DNA from: JAGQPD01 sp020426865
GTDB lineage: Bacteria > Planctomycetota > Planctomycetia > Pirellulales > Pirellulaceae
Length of the DNA stretch: 64,000 nt
Reading direction: 5' to 3'
NCBI GenBank assembly: GCA_041399065.1
Contig: JAWKTN010000008.1
Coordinates: 186,001-250,000, forward strand
Shown: positions 46,001 through 53,774 of the stretch, in pieces
How the letters are laid out: each line of letters opens with the position of its first letter
How positions within the stretch are numbered: the first letter of the stretch is position 1
Position numbers and translations under genes: made by a program
Notes under the pieces: model-generated
What the model saw: the letters and a program-made list of their open reading frames with translations, nothing else
Database searches by the model: none
What the model was told of the DNA's origin: nothing

Positions 46001-47231
46001 ACAGACCGGACCGGATGGTCGCCCCGACGATGGGACTACCATCTTTCGACAGAAGCGTGCCTCGTAACACCTGAGCTCCGGCATTCAATCCAACGGGATT
46101 CGCAACCATTCGATCGATTTCCAATGCATTGGAGATCCATTCCTGCCGAGGTTCGAATCCTGCAGCTGCAACCCATATGCTGTAGGCCAGCGGATTGTAT
46201 TGCTCAACGCGAAACACGCCATCACTGTCCGACCGTTCTTCCAGCAACTGACCGTCGATCATCAATCGCGCGTCCGCAATAGGCTGCTGCGTCTTGTTGT
46301 CGACGATCTTGCCAACAAGTGGCGATCGATTCTTGAGCGTCACGTCAATCGGACGGTCCTTGGCATCTTTCCATGGAACGCGTTGTTCGGTCTCTGCCAC
46401 CAGTTCATTTCCAAAGAGCAGGCGAACAACGGCGGGGGCAGGCTCTGGAATTGGTCCAAAATAGGCAAACTCGCTCCGCTGATCGGTCTTACTGCGATAA
46501 CCGTCCAGCACCTCTCGCTGTACACCATTGCCGTCGGCGTCGAGGAACTCAAGTTCCATCTGCGGCAATCGCAGGAAGTTCCCGATCTGTTTGCTAATGA
46601 TTCGCACGGCCGGTTTGTTGAATCCAGGCGGGCGCAGACGGGCCAATGTCTCCCAATCGCTACTCCCCTGGCCGATCTTGATCAACAAGACGTTCCGTCC
46701 GGCGTGCAGCTTGACGGGGACTTCGGTTTGATCCAATTTGCACGCCGTCCAGTCTTCGGAGCGGGCGACTTGTTGGCCGTTGAGCCACGCCACAATTTGA
46801 TCGTCGTGTCCGAGGGCCAGAATGGCATCCTGTTCGCTTTCGCTACTGAATTCCGTCCAAGCGTAGCCGACTACGTTTGTGCCCCGATCGCCGTCGGCAT
46901 CGAGTGCACGTCGAAACTTTACCACGGGTGCCTGCCATCGCTTCCACTGATAGTCCATCCCGTTGAAAGACACTGATGCCGAGGTATCAACATTCGGCTC
47001 ATCGGGTAGCACGTGCATGTCCAACAAATTTGTATCGTCCGTCGGTCTGGCGAAAGGTCCGATAACATGCCAGTCGCGAATCAGCCGATTCCACTGAAAT
47101 GTTGGGGGCCGGTCCGGATTGGCGTCCTGTGCGTCGGAACGGGTCAGTGGGCATAATATCAGCAGCACAACACAACTAACGATTACGCTCCTTCGCACGC
47201 GGCGAATTGACTGCATTGGTTGTGTTTCCAT
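43083..47231 (-). CDS. Large exported protein with carboxypeptidase-regulatory-like repeats
   Basis: 1382 residues from ATG 47231 (METQPMQSIRRVRRS), with a signal peptide (VIVSCVVLLILCPLTRSDAQ). Residues 20-260 (DWHVIGPFARP, a lectin-like WLNGQQVARSED segment) resemble the N-terminus of planctomycete glycan-related proteins. The middle is a chain of about eight carboxypeptidase-D-type Ig-like beta-sandwich repeats (GRVLDPDGKPVHDVWI, GSVTTSTGEPAIGAVVYVDG and similar, each with a DG/NEQGQFxLP motif). The last 120 residues resemble a thioredoxin-like fold (NTLVVFAELWNPAGRKF) but without a CxxC. It convergently faces yraN. Surface or periplasmic binding role inferred. Confidence 0.82.
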   Translation of the reverse strand: METQPMQSIRRVRRSVIVSCVVLLILCPLTRSDAQDANPDRPPTFQWNRLIRDWHVIGPFARPTDDTNLLDMHVLPDEPNVDTSASVSFNGMDYQWKRWQAPVVKFRRALDADGDRGTNVVGYAWTEFSSESEQDAILALGHDDQIVAWLNGQQVARSEDWTACKLDQTEVPVKLHAGRNVLLIKIGQGSSDWETLARLRPPGFNKPAVRIISKQIGNFLRLPQMELEFLDADGNGVQREVLDGYRSKTDQRSEFAYFGPIPEPAPAVVRLLFGNELVAETEQRVPWKDAKDRPIDVTLKNRSPLVGKIVDNKTQQPIADARLMIDGQLLEERSDSDGVFRVEQYNPLAYSIWVAAAGFEPRQEWISNALEIDRMVANPVGLNAGAQVLRGTLLSKDGSPIVGATIRSGLSRDWNPNVLTDADGRFELIGIPKDRDRLFPTVTHPEHVPKDRFALDLQPEGETDVSWTLDPGAIVEGKVVSAETGEPLQGVRIVEGDSRFASNVVNPDSTTGGDGRFRLISAPVGNIVLHALSDNHAPAMTELSTQEGSPAEVDFKLLPGKPVTGRVLDPDGKPVHDVWIITDTWNGMRMFRREAHTDKDGNFTLPHMPDTPTETHVLKRDFVSVRDQQFVGGEHYEITIRPVVSHTFRMKMADTGKQPDAVEVQHGYVFDESSRTSWSSNEGRNKYDSATGTYVLQVSEQYPYKRVLRFRVSNYEDVVVDFPDDADGPQMIDVVFKPLEMFGTRVVDADTGVALSNVVVAFVSPNDQMRLDHYVNFGDISRGVTQFTGRKSMTNEDGKFKLPRSGVNDETVLVAIRPDNGFVCVRNVAGLVASKDWELPFPASANIEGVITAGGKPCAGERIRVEWIAPTSQNSRHDFPFGFGGQLQADNQGRFTAKGVGPGRYSIMRVRHFNFPDGTGMSTYISPRQEIVVPPGKTVKCDVSRPAGLSLTAQAVDPNNQPLPNVIITIYGSEDYSDVVEMVLTDSEGRFAAEHLPEATLTMRIRPMGINRAQPAFDGESQFSLKEDTTDAVIRFRPGEMRLRGPGFARLADAALPNNEQQADGQADDDKDKVHVRGQITDRSAVALPLSLTVVCLSETGETFSATSQNDGTFQLKLLPGRYVARINDAPGFYQFSATTFEVKQAGPQDLFTIAVAPAISLFGSVTTSTGEPAIGAVVYVDGMREPARTNEQGQFVLPDVPPRPDLVVRAGDATGTLVGVLPLANVEQIGPLQLSIGKSFTSDGKFGPGCEVPDIRLASIKSLDPDRKNADEQLKPWRFNEVDNTLVVFAELWNPAGRKFALDAAQWAHDHVADLVVISSDWSVRIAARYATELGDNPPPVHWGGPGGAEADRWRFAGGNQCYLVSPRRVFLSCPPQGEMP

Positions 47232-47400
47232 TGCCCTATTTCCTCTGCTGATGATAAACGTCACAATAACACCATGACCTCTAGCGGTCGAAACGGTTGC
47301 CCCATTGGAGATTGCCGTACAGGTCACCTTAACCACTGCCGTCATACGTTACAACTGGCGGCACTTTATCCCGCCATTTTCATGCTACGGAATTCGTGCG

Positions 47401-48702
47401 ATGCGAACAATTATTGGAGTGCTTCTGTTGTTTATGTTTTCAACAACCTCGATTGCTGAGGACTGGCCCCAATGGCGTGGTCCGCGGCGCGATGGCAGTT
47501 GGAAGGAAGAAGGCCTTGTCACGGAGTTTACCACCAACAAGATACCGCATTTGTGGCGACAGCCGATCGGGGCGGGCTATAGTGGTCCGACGGTTAGCAA
47601 CGGCCGCGTGTTTGTCATGGACCGACTCACCGAGCCCGTGGAATTGGAACGGGTCCATTGTTTCGACGCACAGTCCGGGGACGTGTTGTGGAAATTCGAA
47701 TATCCTTGCGCGTATACGATTAGTTATACGGCCGGTCCGCGAGCATCGGTGACGGTCGATGGCGACCGATGCTACGCGCTGGGGGCGATGGGGCATCTGC
47801 ATTGCTTGGATGCGGCGTCCGGCCAACGGATCTGGCAGCAGGATCTCGACCAACGGTACCACCTGCAGGATCACAAACGGATGCCGATCTGGGGGATCGC
47901 CGCTTCGCCGCTAATTCATAGCGATCTGGTGATCGTGCTGACCGGCGCGGATGAAGGTGCATCGGTCGTGGCATTCGATAAGGCAACTGGTGAGGAACAA
48001 TGGAAGTCACTCAACGATCGCGGTCAGTATTCGTCGCCGATTACGATTCGGCAGCAAGAGCGTGACGTGGTGGTGTGTTGGACCGGCGATGCCGTCAACG
48101 GACTGGAACCGGCCACGGGCAAGACGCTCTGGCGAGTCGCTATGCCGGTCTCCCGAATGCCGATCGGTGTCGCCACTCCGATCGTCAACAACAATCGCCT
48201 GTTCGTCACTTCGTTTTACGACGGATCGATGTTAGTCCAGTTGGCAGAGAATGACGCAGACGCTGAAAGACTGTGGCACGAAGTTGGACCGTCCGAACGA
48301 GAAACGAAAGCGCTGCATTCGATCATCAGTACGCCGGTATTCCTGAAGGACCACATCTATGGCGTTGACAGCTACGGCGAGTTGCGTTGCATTGCGGCGA
48401 GTGACGGTCAACGCATTTGGGAAGACCAGGCGGCAGTCCCCAAAAGTCGCTGGTCGACGATCCACTTCGTCACCAATGGTGATCGGGTGTGGATGTTCAA
48501 TGAACGAGGCGAGTTGATTATCGCAACACTGGATCCAGACGGGTATCATGAGATCAGTCGCGCCACGCTGATCGAACCCACCGAGGAACAACTGCGACAG
48601 CGAAACGGCGTCTGCTGGTCGCATCCCGCATTCGCCAATCGACGGGTCTATGCGCGGAATGACCGCGAAATTGTCTGCGCGGATCTCGCTGCCAAACCGT
48701 GA
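47401..48702 (+). CDS. Secreted PQQ-binding-like beta-propeller protein
   Basis: A 433-residue protein. The ATG at 47401 gives a clean signal peptide (MRTIIGVLLLFMFSTTSIAE). DWPQWRGPRRDGSW opens the mature protein, the standard start of the planctomycete PQQ-like family. Propeller blades follow with A-x-DAxSGxxxW tryptophan-docking motifs (CFDAQSGDVLWKF, CLDAASGQRIWQQ, AFDKATGEEQWKS, GLEPATGKTLWRV, CIAASDGQRIWED). These are extracytoplasmic; many do not bind PQQ, so enzyme activity is not implied. It is divergent from the large exported protein, 169 bases away. Confidence 0.9.
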   Translation: MRTIIGVLLLFMFSTTSIAEDWPQWRGPRRDGSWKEEGLVTEFTTNKIPHLWRQPIGAGYSGPTVSNGRVFVMDRLTEPVELERVHCFDAQSGDVLWKFEYPCAYTISYTAGPRASVTVDGDRCYALGAMGHLHCLDAASGQRIWQQDLDQRYHLQDHKRMPIWGIAASPLIHSDLVIVLTGADEGASVVAFDKATGEEQWKSLNDRGQYSSPITIRQQERDVVVCWTGDAVNGLEPATGKTLWRVAMPVSRMPIGVATPIVNNNRLFVTSFYDGSMLVQLAENDADAERLWHEVGPSERETKALHSIISTPVFLKDHIYGVDSYGELRCIAASDGQRIWEDQAAVPKSRWSTIHFVTNGDRVWMFNERGELIIATLDPDGYHEISRATLIEPTEEQLRQRNGVCWSHPAFANRRVYARNDREIVCADLAAKP

Positions 48703-48770
48703 TTCTTGCCGAAGTCGCTGGTTTTGACGACAATGGAGTATGTCCGACGAAATCGTGTGTGACGCGGAAT

Positions 48771-48834
48771 GTTGTGAAAAACAATCGTTGTGAAAAACAA
48801 TCGTTGTGAAAAACATTCGCTGTGAAAGACAAAG
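48771..48834. repeat. 16-bp tandem repeat (4 units) before a Uma2 gene
   Basis: Four units of GTTGTGAAAAACAATC (48771, 48787, 48803 and 48819; the last two degenerate). The last unit abuts the start of the Uma2 gene by about ten bases, so the array lies in its promoter or leader. Confidence 0.92.
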
Positions 48835-48843
48835 GTGTGTGAG

Positions 48844-49497
48844 ATGGCAACAGCCGAGACGTCTCGAGTGAGCGGGGAAGAGCGATTCCTTGTGAGAGAT
48901 GTAAGTTGGGATTTCTATAAACGATTCTGCGATGAGATTGGAGAACGTCCCTTGCGGCTGTCATTCACGGATGGGAATCTTGAAATCATGATCACAAAAT
49001 CACCGCACGAGTTCTACAAGACGATTTTGGCGAAGCTCATCGAGATGATCATCTTCGAGCTCGAACTGCCGGTTCGGTCTGGCGGAAATATGACTTTTCA
49101 GCGAGAAGATTTGGAGAAAGGATTCGAACCAGATGAGTGCTGGTGGATCGCCAACGAGTCCGTCGTACGCAAGAAGCTCGACTTCGATTTTCAGCTTGAT
49201 CCGCCCCCCGACGTGGCGATTGAGATCGAGATTTCGCGCAGTCTGGTCGATCGCATCGGCATCTACGCGGCGATGAGAGTTCCGGAGATTTGGCGCCACG
49301 ATGGACACAAGCTCCGCTTCTACGTGTTAGGAGAAAATGGACATTACACCAACAGTCCGGTTAGCCGCAGTTTTCCGTTTTTGTCACCCGATCATCTGAC
49401 TCCGTATCTTTCGTTGGAAGACGACACGGACGAGACAACTCGAGTCCGGCGATTTGTTGACTGGCTGCGCGAGTTTAGACACGAATGTGCCGACTGA
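48844..49497 (+). CDS. Uma2-family (DUF820) putative endonuclease
   Basis: 217 residues from ATG 48844. Uma2 proteins have a PD-(D/E)XK-like fold. RLSFTDGNLEIMITKSPHEF, GFEPDECWWI and PDVAIEIEISRSLVDRIGIYA (the E-I-E motif) and VPEIWRHDG are the diagnostic stretches. They occur in many copies in cyanobacteria and planctomycetes; a true nuclease activity is mostly unproven. The gene is preceded by a 16-bp tandem repeat and followed, after a short AATAGGAA repeat, by the convergent TssM-like gene. Confidence 0.85.
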   Translation: MATAETSRVSGEERFLVRDVSWDFYKRFCDEIGERPLRLSFTDGNLEIMITKSPHEFYKTILAKLIEMIIFELELPVRSGGNMTFQREDLEKGFEPDECWWIANESVVRKKLDFDFQLDPPPDVAIEIEISRSLVDRIGIYAAMRVPEIWRHDGHKLRFYVLGENGHYTNSPVSRSFPFLSPDHLTPYLSLEDDTDETTRVRRFVDWLREFRHECAD

Positions 49498-49539
49498 ATC
49501 GGCAATAGGAAATAGGAAATAGGAAAGCATCTTGCTGAT

Positions 49540-51309
49540 CTAGAACATCGCTGCCAGCAGAGTGCCGATCAGAATGGCGTCGAGCACGATACCGGCGATC
49601 AGAAACTGTTGGCAACGCCGCTGTTGGCGAATGGCTCGATGTGTCCATTCGATTTGTTCTTGTTCCGACAGCAGTTTTTCCAGAACCCCTCGGGCGAATG
49701 CCTGGCGATCTTGTGTCCGTCCCGTGGATGCAAAATAACAGCCGCTGAACAGGTGCGGTTCGTCGCGTTCTTCCCGACGCGAGTCGAATCCGATGCCATT
49801 GCCCAACACGCGTCCCAACTTGGATTTCAGGATGCAGCGGACCTTGCACAATAGGCTATAGAGCTTTGCGTTGCCGGGGCGGCTTAGGGATCCCTTCGCG
49901 CGAAACAGCGTATACGCCCAGTCTTCGAAGGCACCGCATACGTGCGCGCTAAACGAGCGTAACGCCTCCTTGGACGAATCGGATCGCACGTCGAAGCGTC
50001 CGCCAAAACGCTGGGTCGCCGACTTCTCCCTGCCAACACGACGCACCAACTCGCGGAACCCGGATTCTTTTTCCAGGCCAACAACCAGGGCCGTGACAGG
50101 GGCACGCAGCTGCAGTTCGTTCTGCACGACCCCCAGGTCACTCTTGACGGCTCGTTCCAGTTCTTCGGTTTCGTCAGCGGTGGCATGGATGATTTCAAAT
50201 GGCAGAAGTGCCAAGACACCGTTGACGGCACACAATGGCTGTCGAGCCAAACGCAGGCGTTGGCAAAGGGCCTGCAATCGCTGCAGACGCTGCGAGGAAT
50301 CGCGCGGAGCCACGACGACGGGACGGCGATCGACGGCCGTTTGAACGAACGCGTAGGTGTCGACCGTTGCGGTGGGAGTCGGCGCGTAGGATTCTTGAGG
50401 CTCCGGTTCGTCAAGCAAGATGGTACCGGTGACCTGACCGCTTGGTGCCGCCGGTTCAAAGTCGTTGGCGGCACCACCGCCGAATCCACCAACAAAGTCA
50501 TCCAGCATCATGGTGCCACGGATCTCGGTTTTCGCCGCGGGTGCGGACGGCCGCCGTACCGCGGGAAGCACAGGGCCTCGCGGAGCTGCCGGGCCGGGCG
50601 CGATCGGTGGCACGGTAATGAGCGGAGTCGTCGCTACGGGCTGGGGCGGCGGTGCTGATCCTGGCGAAGGAATCGGCGCCACATCAACGTCACTTGCGAC
50701 CAACTTGACGCTGCTGATGGCGTCCGTCATCGATTCGATGGCCTCTTCCTCACGAGTCAACCGTAATCGGTTCAATGCGCTCAACCAGCTGGCATCACTG
50801 CAGAACAGATAGATCGCTTCGGGACTCGCATACCAGTGCAACGGCGAGGGCCCTTTCGGCACGCCATTGACGGTCGCAGGAGTAGCACTCATGTTCATGA
50901 TCGCCCGCTCTTGTGCCTCTCCATTGGAGCCAACGATCAAAAAGATCGGGGTTTCGTCAAGCGCGATCCCAGCTTCACGCAATGCCTGGACACCCGCTTT
51001 CCACGCTTTTTCCAGCTCGGGGAAACGCGAGACGTCCCCTTGCAACCAGAGGCGTATCCCTTTGTGGAACACGATCGGGATGGCAATCAACAGGCCGACG
51101 ACCAGTAAGAACCGTGGCCAGGTCATGTAGTGTTTCCAAGGCACGGACTGCTGATGATATTGGAACATCGTCCAGCAGAGAGTGACACCGCCAACGAGCA
51201 GGACGACCAGCGCGATGGTCGACCACGTGGCCACCGACCAGTTTTTTGGTGCCGATTTGATGCGTGACCAGCGGCTGGTCTTCTTTTTTTCCGTTTTCGT
51301 ATCACCCAT
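49540..51309 (-). CDS. tssM: Short TssM/IcmF-like T6SS membrane protein without P-loop
   Basis: A 589-residue protein (ATG 51309; a TTG at 51318 is also possible). Two membrane segments near residues 29-48 and 62-82 and a third at the C-terminus. PIFLIVGSNGEAQERAI lies where TssM proteins have Walker A, but GKT is absent. Later segments match TssM: LCAVNGVLALLPFEIIHA (xxNGxLxxxPxxxL) and LQLRAPVTALVVGLEKESGFREL (the PVYxLxTKxDxxxGF region). A Pro/Ala-rich linker of about 120 residues is inserted in the middle. The large periplasmic domain of canonical TssM (about 1100 residues) is missing. It follows tssK and tssL, so a T6SS membrane-complex role is inferred. Confidence 0.78.
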   Translation of the reverse strand: MGDTKTEKKKTSRWSRIKSAPKNWSVATWSTIALVVLLVGGVTLCWTMFQYHQQSVPWKHYMTWPRFLLVVGLLIAIPIVFHKGIRLWLQGDVSRFPELEKAWKAGVQALREAGIALDETPIFLIVGSNGEAQERAIMNMSATPATVNGVPKGPSPLHWYASPEAIYLFCSDASWLSALNRLRLTREEEAIESMTDAISSVKLVASDVDVAPIPSPGSAPPPQPVATTPLITVPPIAPGPAAPRGPVLPAVRRPSAPAAKTEIRGTMMLDDFVGGFGGGAANDFEPAAPSGQVTGTILLDEPEPQESYAPTPTATVDTYAFVQTAVDRRPVVVAPRDSSQRLQRLQALCQRLRLARQPLCAVNGVLALLPFEIIHATADETEELERAVKSDLGVVQNELQLRAPVTALVVGLEKESGFRELVRRVGREKSATQRFGGRFDVRSDSSKEALRSFSAHVCGAFEDWAYTLFRAKGSLSRPGNAKLYSLLCKVRCILKSKLGRVLGNGIGFDSRREERDEPHLFSGCYFASTGRTQDRQAFARGVLEKLLSEQEQIEWTHRAIRQQRRCQQFLIAGIVLDAILIGTLLAAMF

Positions 51310-51314
51310 GTTGA

Positions 51315-51962
51315 TCAACCGCCCAAGCTAAATCGGAACCAATACGCAACCACGTTCCCTGCCAATAACAACACCGCTGCCGCCCAAGGCCAGATGACCA
51401 GCTTGCGAGCGCGAAGTGGCGGAGCGCCGCCGATTTCGTGACTTGCCGATGGTAGCGGTGGGCGTCCCTGACCCAACCGGATGGACATGGAGATTTGCTT
51501 CGCCCACGTTTCAAGGTCCGTCGGCAGTCCATGTGGCACGGCAATCATCTCTGCCGAAATAGGATCGTGGTACATCCCACGGAATCCGAGCACGACACAG
51601 ACATAGAACACTTCTAACGCGTCACGATTGGACAGCGCCGAGGCCTGCTGCGCCTTGAGAAAGAATTCTTCGCTGCAGGCTCGCGTGTTGAATAACTCGA
51701 CCTCCATCACGTTATTCGCCCACCACTCGCGCCCATTCCACGGAGTATCGACCAACATTTCGTCGATCCAGGAGACGAGGGCATATTTGCTGAGCTCCCA
51801 TTCGGGACCACCACCCACGATCGCCTCCGCCTGATCGATGAGTGCACGAACCCTCAATCGCTCTTCTTGCGGCGAAGGTTGGGCATCTCCCTTGATCTTT
51901 TCCAGCAGATCAAGAACATGAATGAAGATGGGATCGACGGCTTGAGCTAGTTTTGGTGTCAT
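51315..51962 (-). CDS. tssL: T6SS protein TssL (DotU family)
   Basis: A 215-residue protein, the usual length. KYALVSWIDEMLVDTPWNG, WWANNVMEVELFNT, EEFFLKAQQ and FYVCVVLGFRGMY are the DotU/TssL cytoplasmic hook domain, followed by LGQGRPPLPS and a single C-terminal membrane segment (IWPWAAAVLLLAGNVVAYWF). TssL partners TssM in the inner membrane and recruits TssK. It starts four bases after the tssK stop, so the genes are coupled. The very short periplasmic end (FRFSLGG) is normal for the non-peptidoglycan-binding type. Confidence 0.94.
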   Translation of the reverse strand: MTPKLAQAVDPIFIHVLDLLEKIKGDAQPSPQEERLRVRALIDQAEAIVGGGPEWELSKYALVSWIDEMLVDTPWNGREWWANNVMEVELFNTRACSEEFFLKAQQASALSNRDALEVFYVCVVLGFRGMYHDPISAEMIAVPHGLPTDLETWAKQISMSIRLGQGRPPLPSASHEIGGAPPLRARKLVIWPWAAAVLLLAGNVVAYWFRFSLGG

Positions 51963-51965
51963 GGG

Positions 51966-53435
51966 CTATTTTTGCGTGGGCACTGCGTACAAGGCGAATT
52001 GCAAAGCGACGTTCCTACCGTTTGCATTGACAACCAATCGACGTTCCCCTTGCAGGCGATCGTGATTGACGATCAGCGAGTCCTTCAGTCTCATTGCCAG
52101 CGTTTGAGTTTCCTGAACATCGCGCCACGCGGGGGTATTGTCCCGACTGACTTCGTAGAATACCCAATCCTGTCGAGCGGGCAACGCGCGAATCGTACGT
52201 GTGACTGGTTCCAAATGCACACCGTTGGCACGACGTTGGAACAAAATCTCCACCTGGCGACTGCTCCCCAACTTCCAGTCCAAATGCCCCGGTGAAAGCA
52301 ACGTGCGACATTCTTGTTCGGACAACTCACCTTTTTGCACGCCGATATACCACTGCCAATCGGAGTTGAACCAACGTTGATCCAGCGATACTTGCATGCC
52401 CAGTCCGACCCCAACAAAGAACCGCTGTTGAAATTCATAATCGCGCACCGAGTAGATCAGCTCCTCAATGCGAGACCGTAGTGTACCGAAGATACCGGCC
52501 AGGTCCTCGTGATCGTAAGGTGGCAGTTCCGTGGCACGACGCGCGTCACCAAAAATTGACAGCCGACCCACAATCCGACCTAGCTCCGTGTACGCCTGCA
52601 AGGGATGCGTCCCGTCGGTGAACGCCAACACGCTGAGCGTGCTGTACGCCTCATTGAGTACTTCCAGCATGGCGACCCGATCAGCGTCGGCAGGGTCCAT
52701 GCTGCTGCGGACGACCCCACGATCTCGCAGTTGGTCGCTCAACACTTCGATCTTCTGGCCGATAGCATCGTAAATGGCGCGAATGAAATGACGGCCAAGT
52801 CCTCGCCAACTCGTTACCGCCAATACGGGCGGGACATAATTCTCGTCCAACACCGGCACCGCTTCCCGATCACTTGCCCGACGAATCTGCGCAATGGGCA
52901 AGACTTCATATCCCGATAAGTCTTCCGTCGAGAGTGCCAGCCGAGTATTCAAACTGCGAAAATGGATTTCCTCCCCTCCCCCGGATCGGTTCTCGTCGGG
53001 GACCTCGACCGACGTCTGAATGTACCGGGCCTGATCCGCACGACCACCGGCGGTAATGTTCTCTCGACCCAAATGTAATTTCGGGACGGCCAGATAAACT
53101 CGAATGGTTGCCTCTTGCTCCAATGCCTCCTGAAGATTCGCCGACACATTCTGTGACACCTGCAAGGCCGTCTTCAGATCGAGTCGATCCGGCTCGTTGC
53201 CGCCCCGAATGTTCACGAGCGTGCCGTCGCCCATGCGTGCTTGAACCGATTTCAACTCGAACTTGTGGTTGCGCAATGCCTCTTCGTTGATATCAATGTG
53301 ACGAATGCCGTAATGATAGGGATGATCCCAACGCTGCGAGCGATGAAGCTGATCCGACCAGCACCGCTCCGCCGCTTGAAAGTGCTGCGGTCGCAGAAAC
53401 AACCCCTCATACCATTGAACGTTAAGCGTCGTCAT
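51966..53435 (-). CDS. tssK: T6SS baseplate protein TssK
   Basis: A 489-residue protein starting MTTLNVQWYEGLFLRPQHFQ, the conserved TssK beginning (VxWxEGLFLxPQHFQ). The rest has the family pattern: YGIRHIDINEEAL, VYLAVPKLHLGRENI, LTDGTHP-type segment in FTDGTHPLQAYTELGRIVGR and a C-terminal receptor-binding half. TssK links the baseplate to TssL/TssM and is a trimer. It is the first gene of the minus-strand half of the locus, with 339 bases to the divergent barrel gene. Confidence 0.95.
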   Translation of the reverse strand: MTTLNVQWYEGLFLRPQHFQAAERCWSDQLHRSQRWDHPYHYGIRHIDINEEALRNHKFELKSVQARMGDGTLVNIRGGNEPDRLDLKTALQVSQNVSANLQEALEQEATIRVYLAVPKLHLGRENITAGGRADQARYIQTSVEVPDENRSGGGEEIHFRSLNTRLALSTEDLSGYEVLPIAQIRRASDREAVPVLDENYVPPVLAVTSWRGLGRHFIRAIYDAIGQKIEVLSDQLRDRGVVRSSMDPADADRVAMLEVLNEAYSTLSVLAFTDGTHPLQAYTELGRIVGRLSIFGDARRATELPPYDHEDLAGIFGTLRSRIEELIYSVRDYEFQQRFFVGVGLGMQVSLDQRWFNSDWQWYIGVQKGELSEQECRTLLSPGHLDWKLGSSRQVEILFQRRANGVHLEPVTRTIRALPARQDWVFYEVSRDNTPAWRDVQETQTLAMRLKDSLIVNHDRLQGERRLVVNANGRNVALQFALYAVPTQK

Positions 53436-53774
53436 AATTGCATGCTCGCACTGTCAGATGTCTTTCGCCCTGCCCTCCCGACGCCCTCCGTCCGGCAATC
53501 TTCGCGCAGAGCCGCTATCAATGCATGCTCCGGGTATCGACCATCGCCAGCTGTGGCTTTCTACAAAGACGTCAGAGTTCACCTATTTTTCCCAAGCTAC
53601 CGCTCGCCACCCGTCAAATTCAGGATTCCAGTTACAAACGCTAAAACCGTCAATGTTTCACTCGTTGATCGGGTTGGTGGATCCGATACAAGAATTACAT
53701 CGCTGTGTTGGCGAGAATGCTAGCGATGCGTCCCGACGGTAAGACAGCGAACGCAGCAATATGCTGGGGCAGAA
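53436..53774. promoter_or_regulatory. Divergent T6SS promoter region
   Basis: 339 bases between tssK (minus) and the barrel gene (plus). It must hold promoters for both halves of the locus. No strong operator palindrome was identified by eye. The start of the barrel gene at its right end is a non-ATG codon, so the true boundary may differ. Confidence 0.5.
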
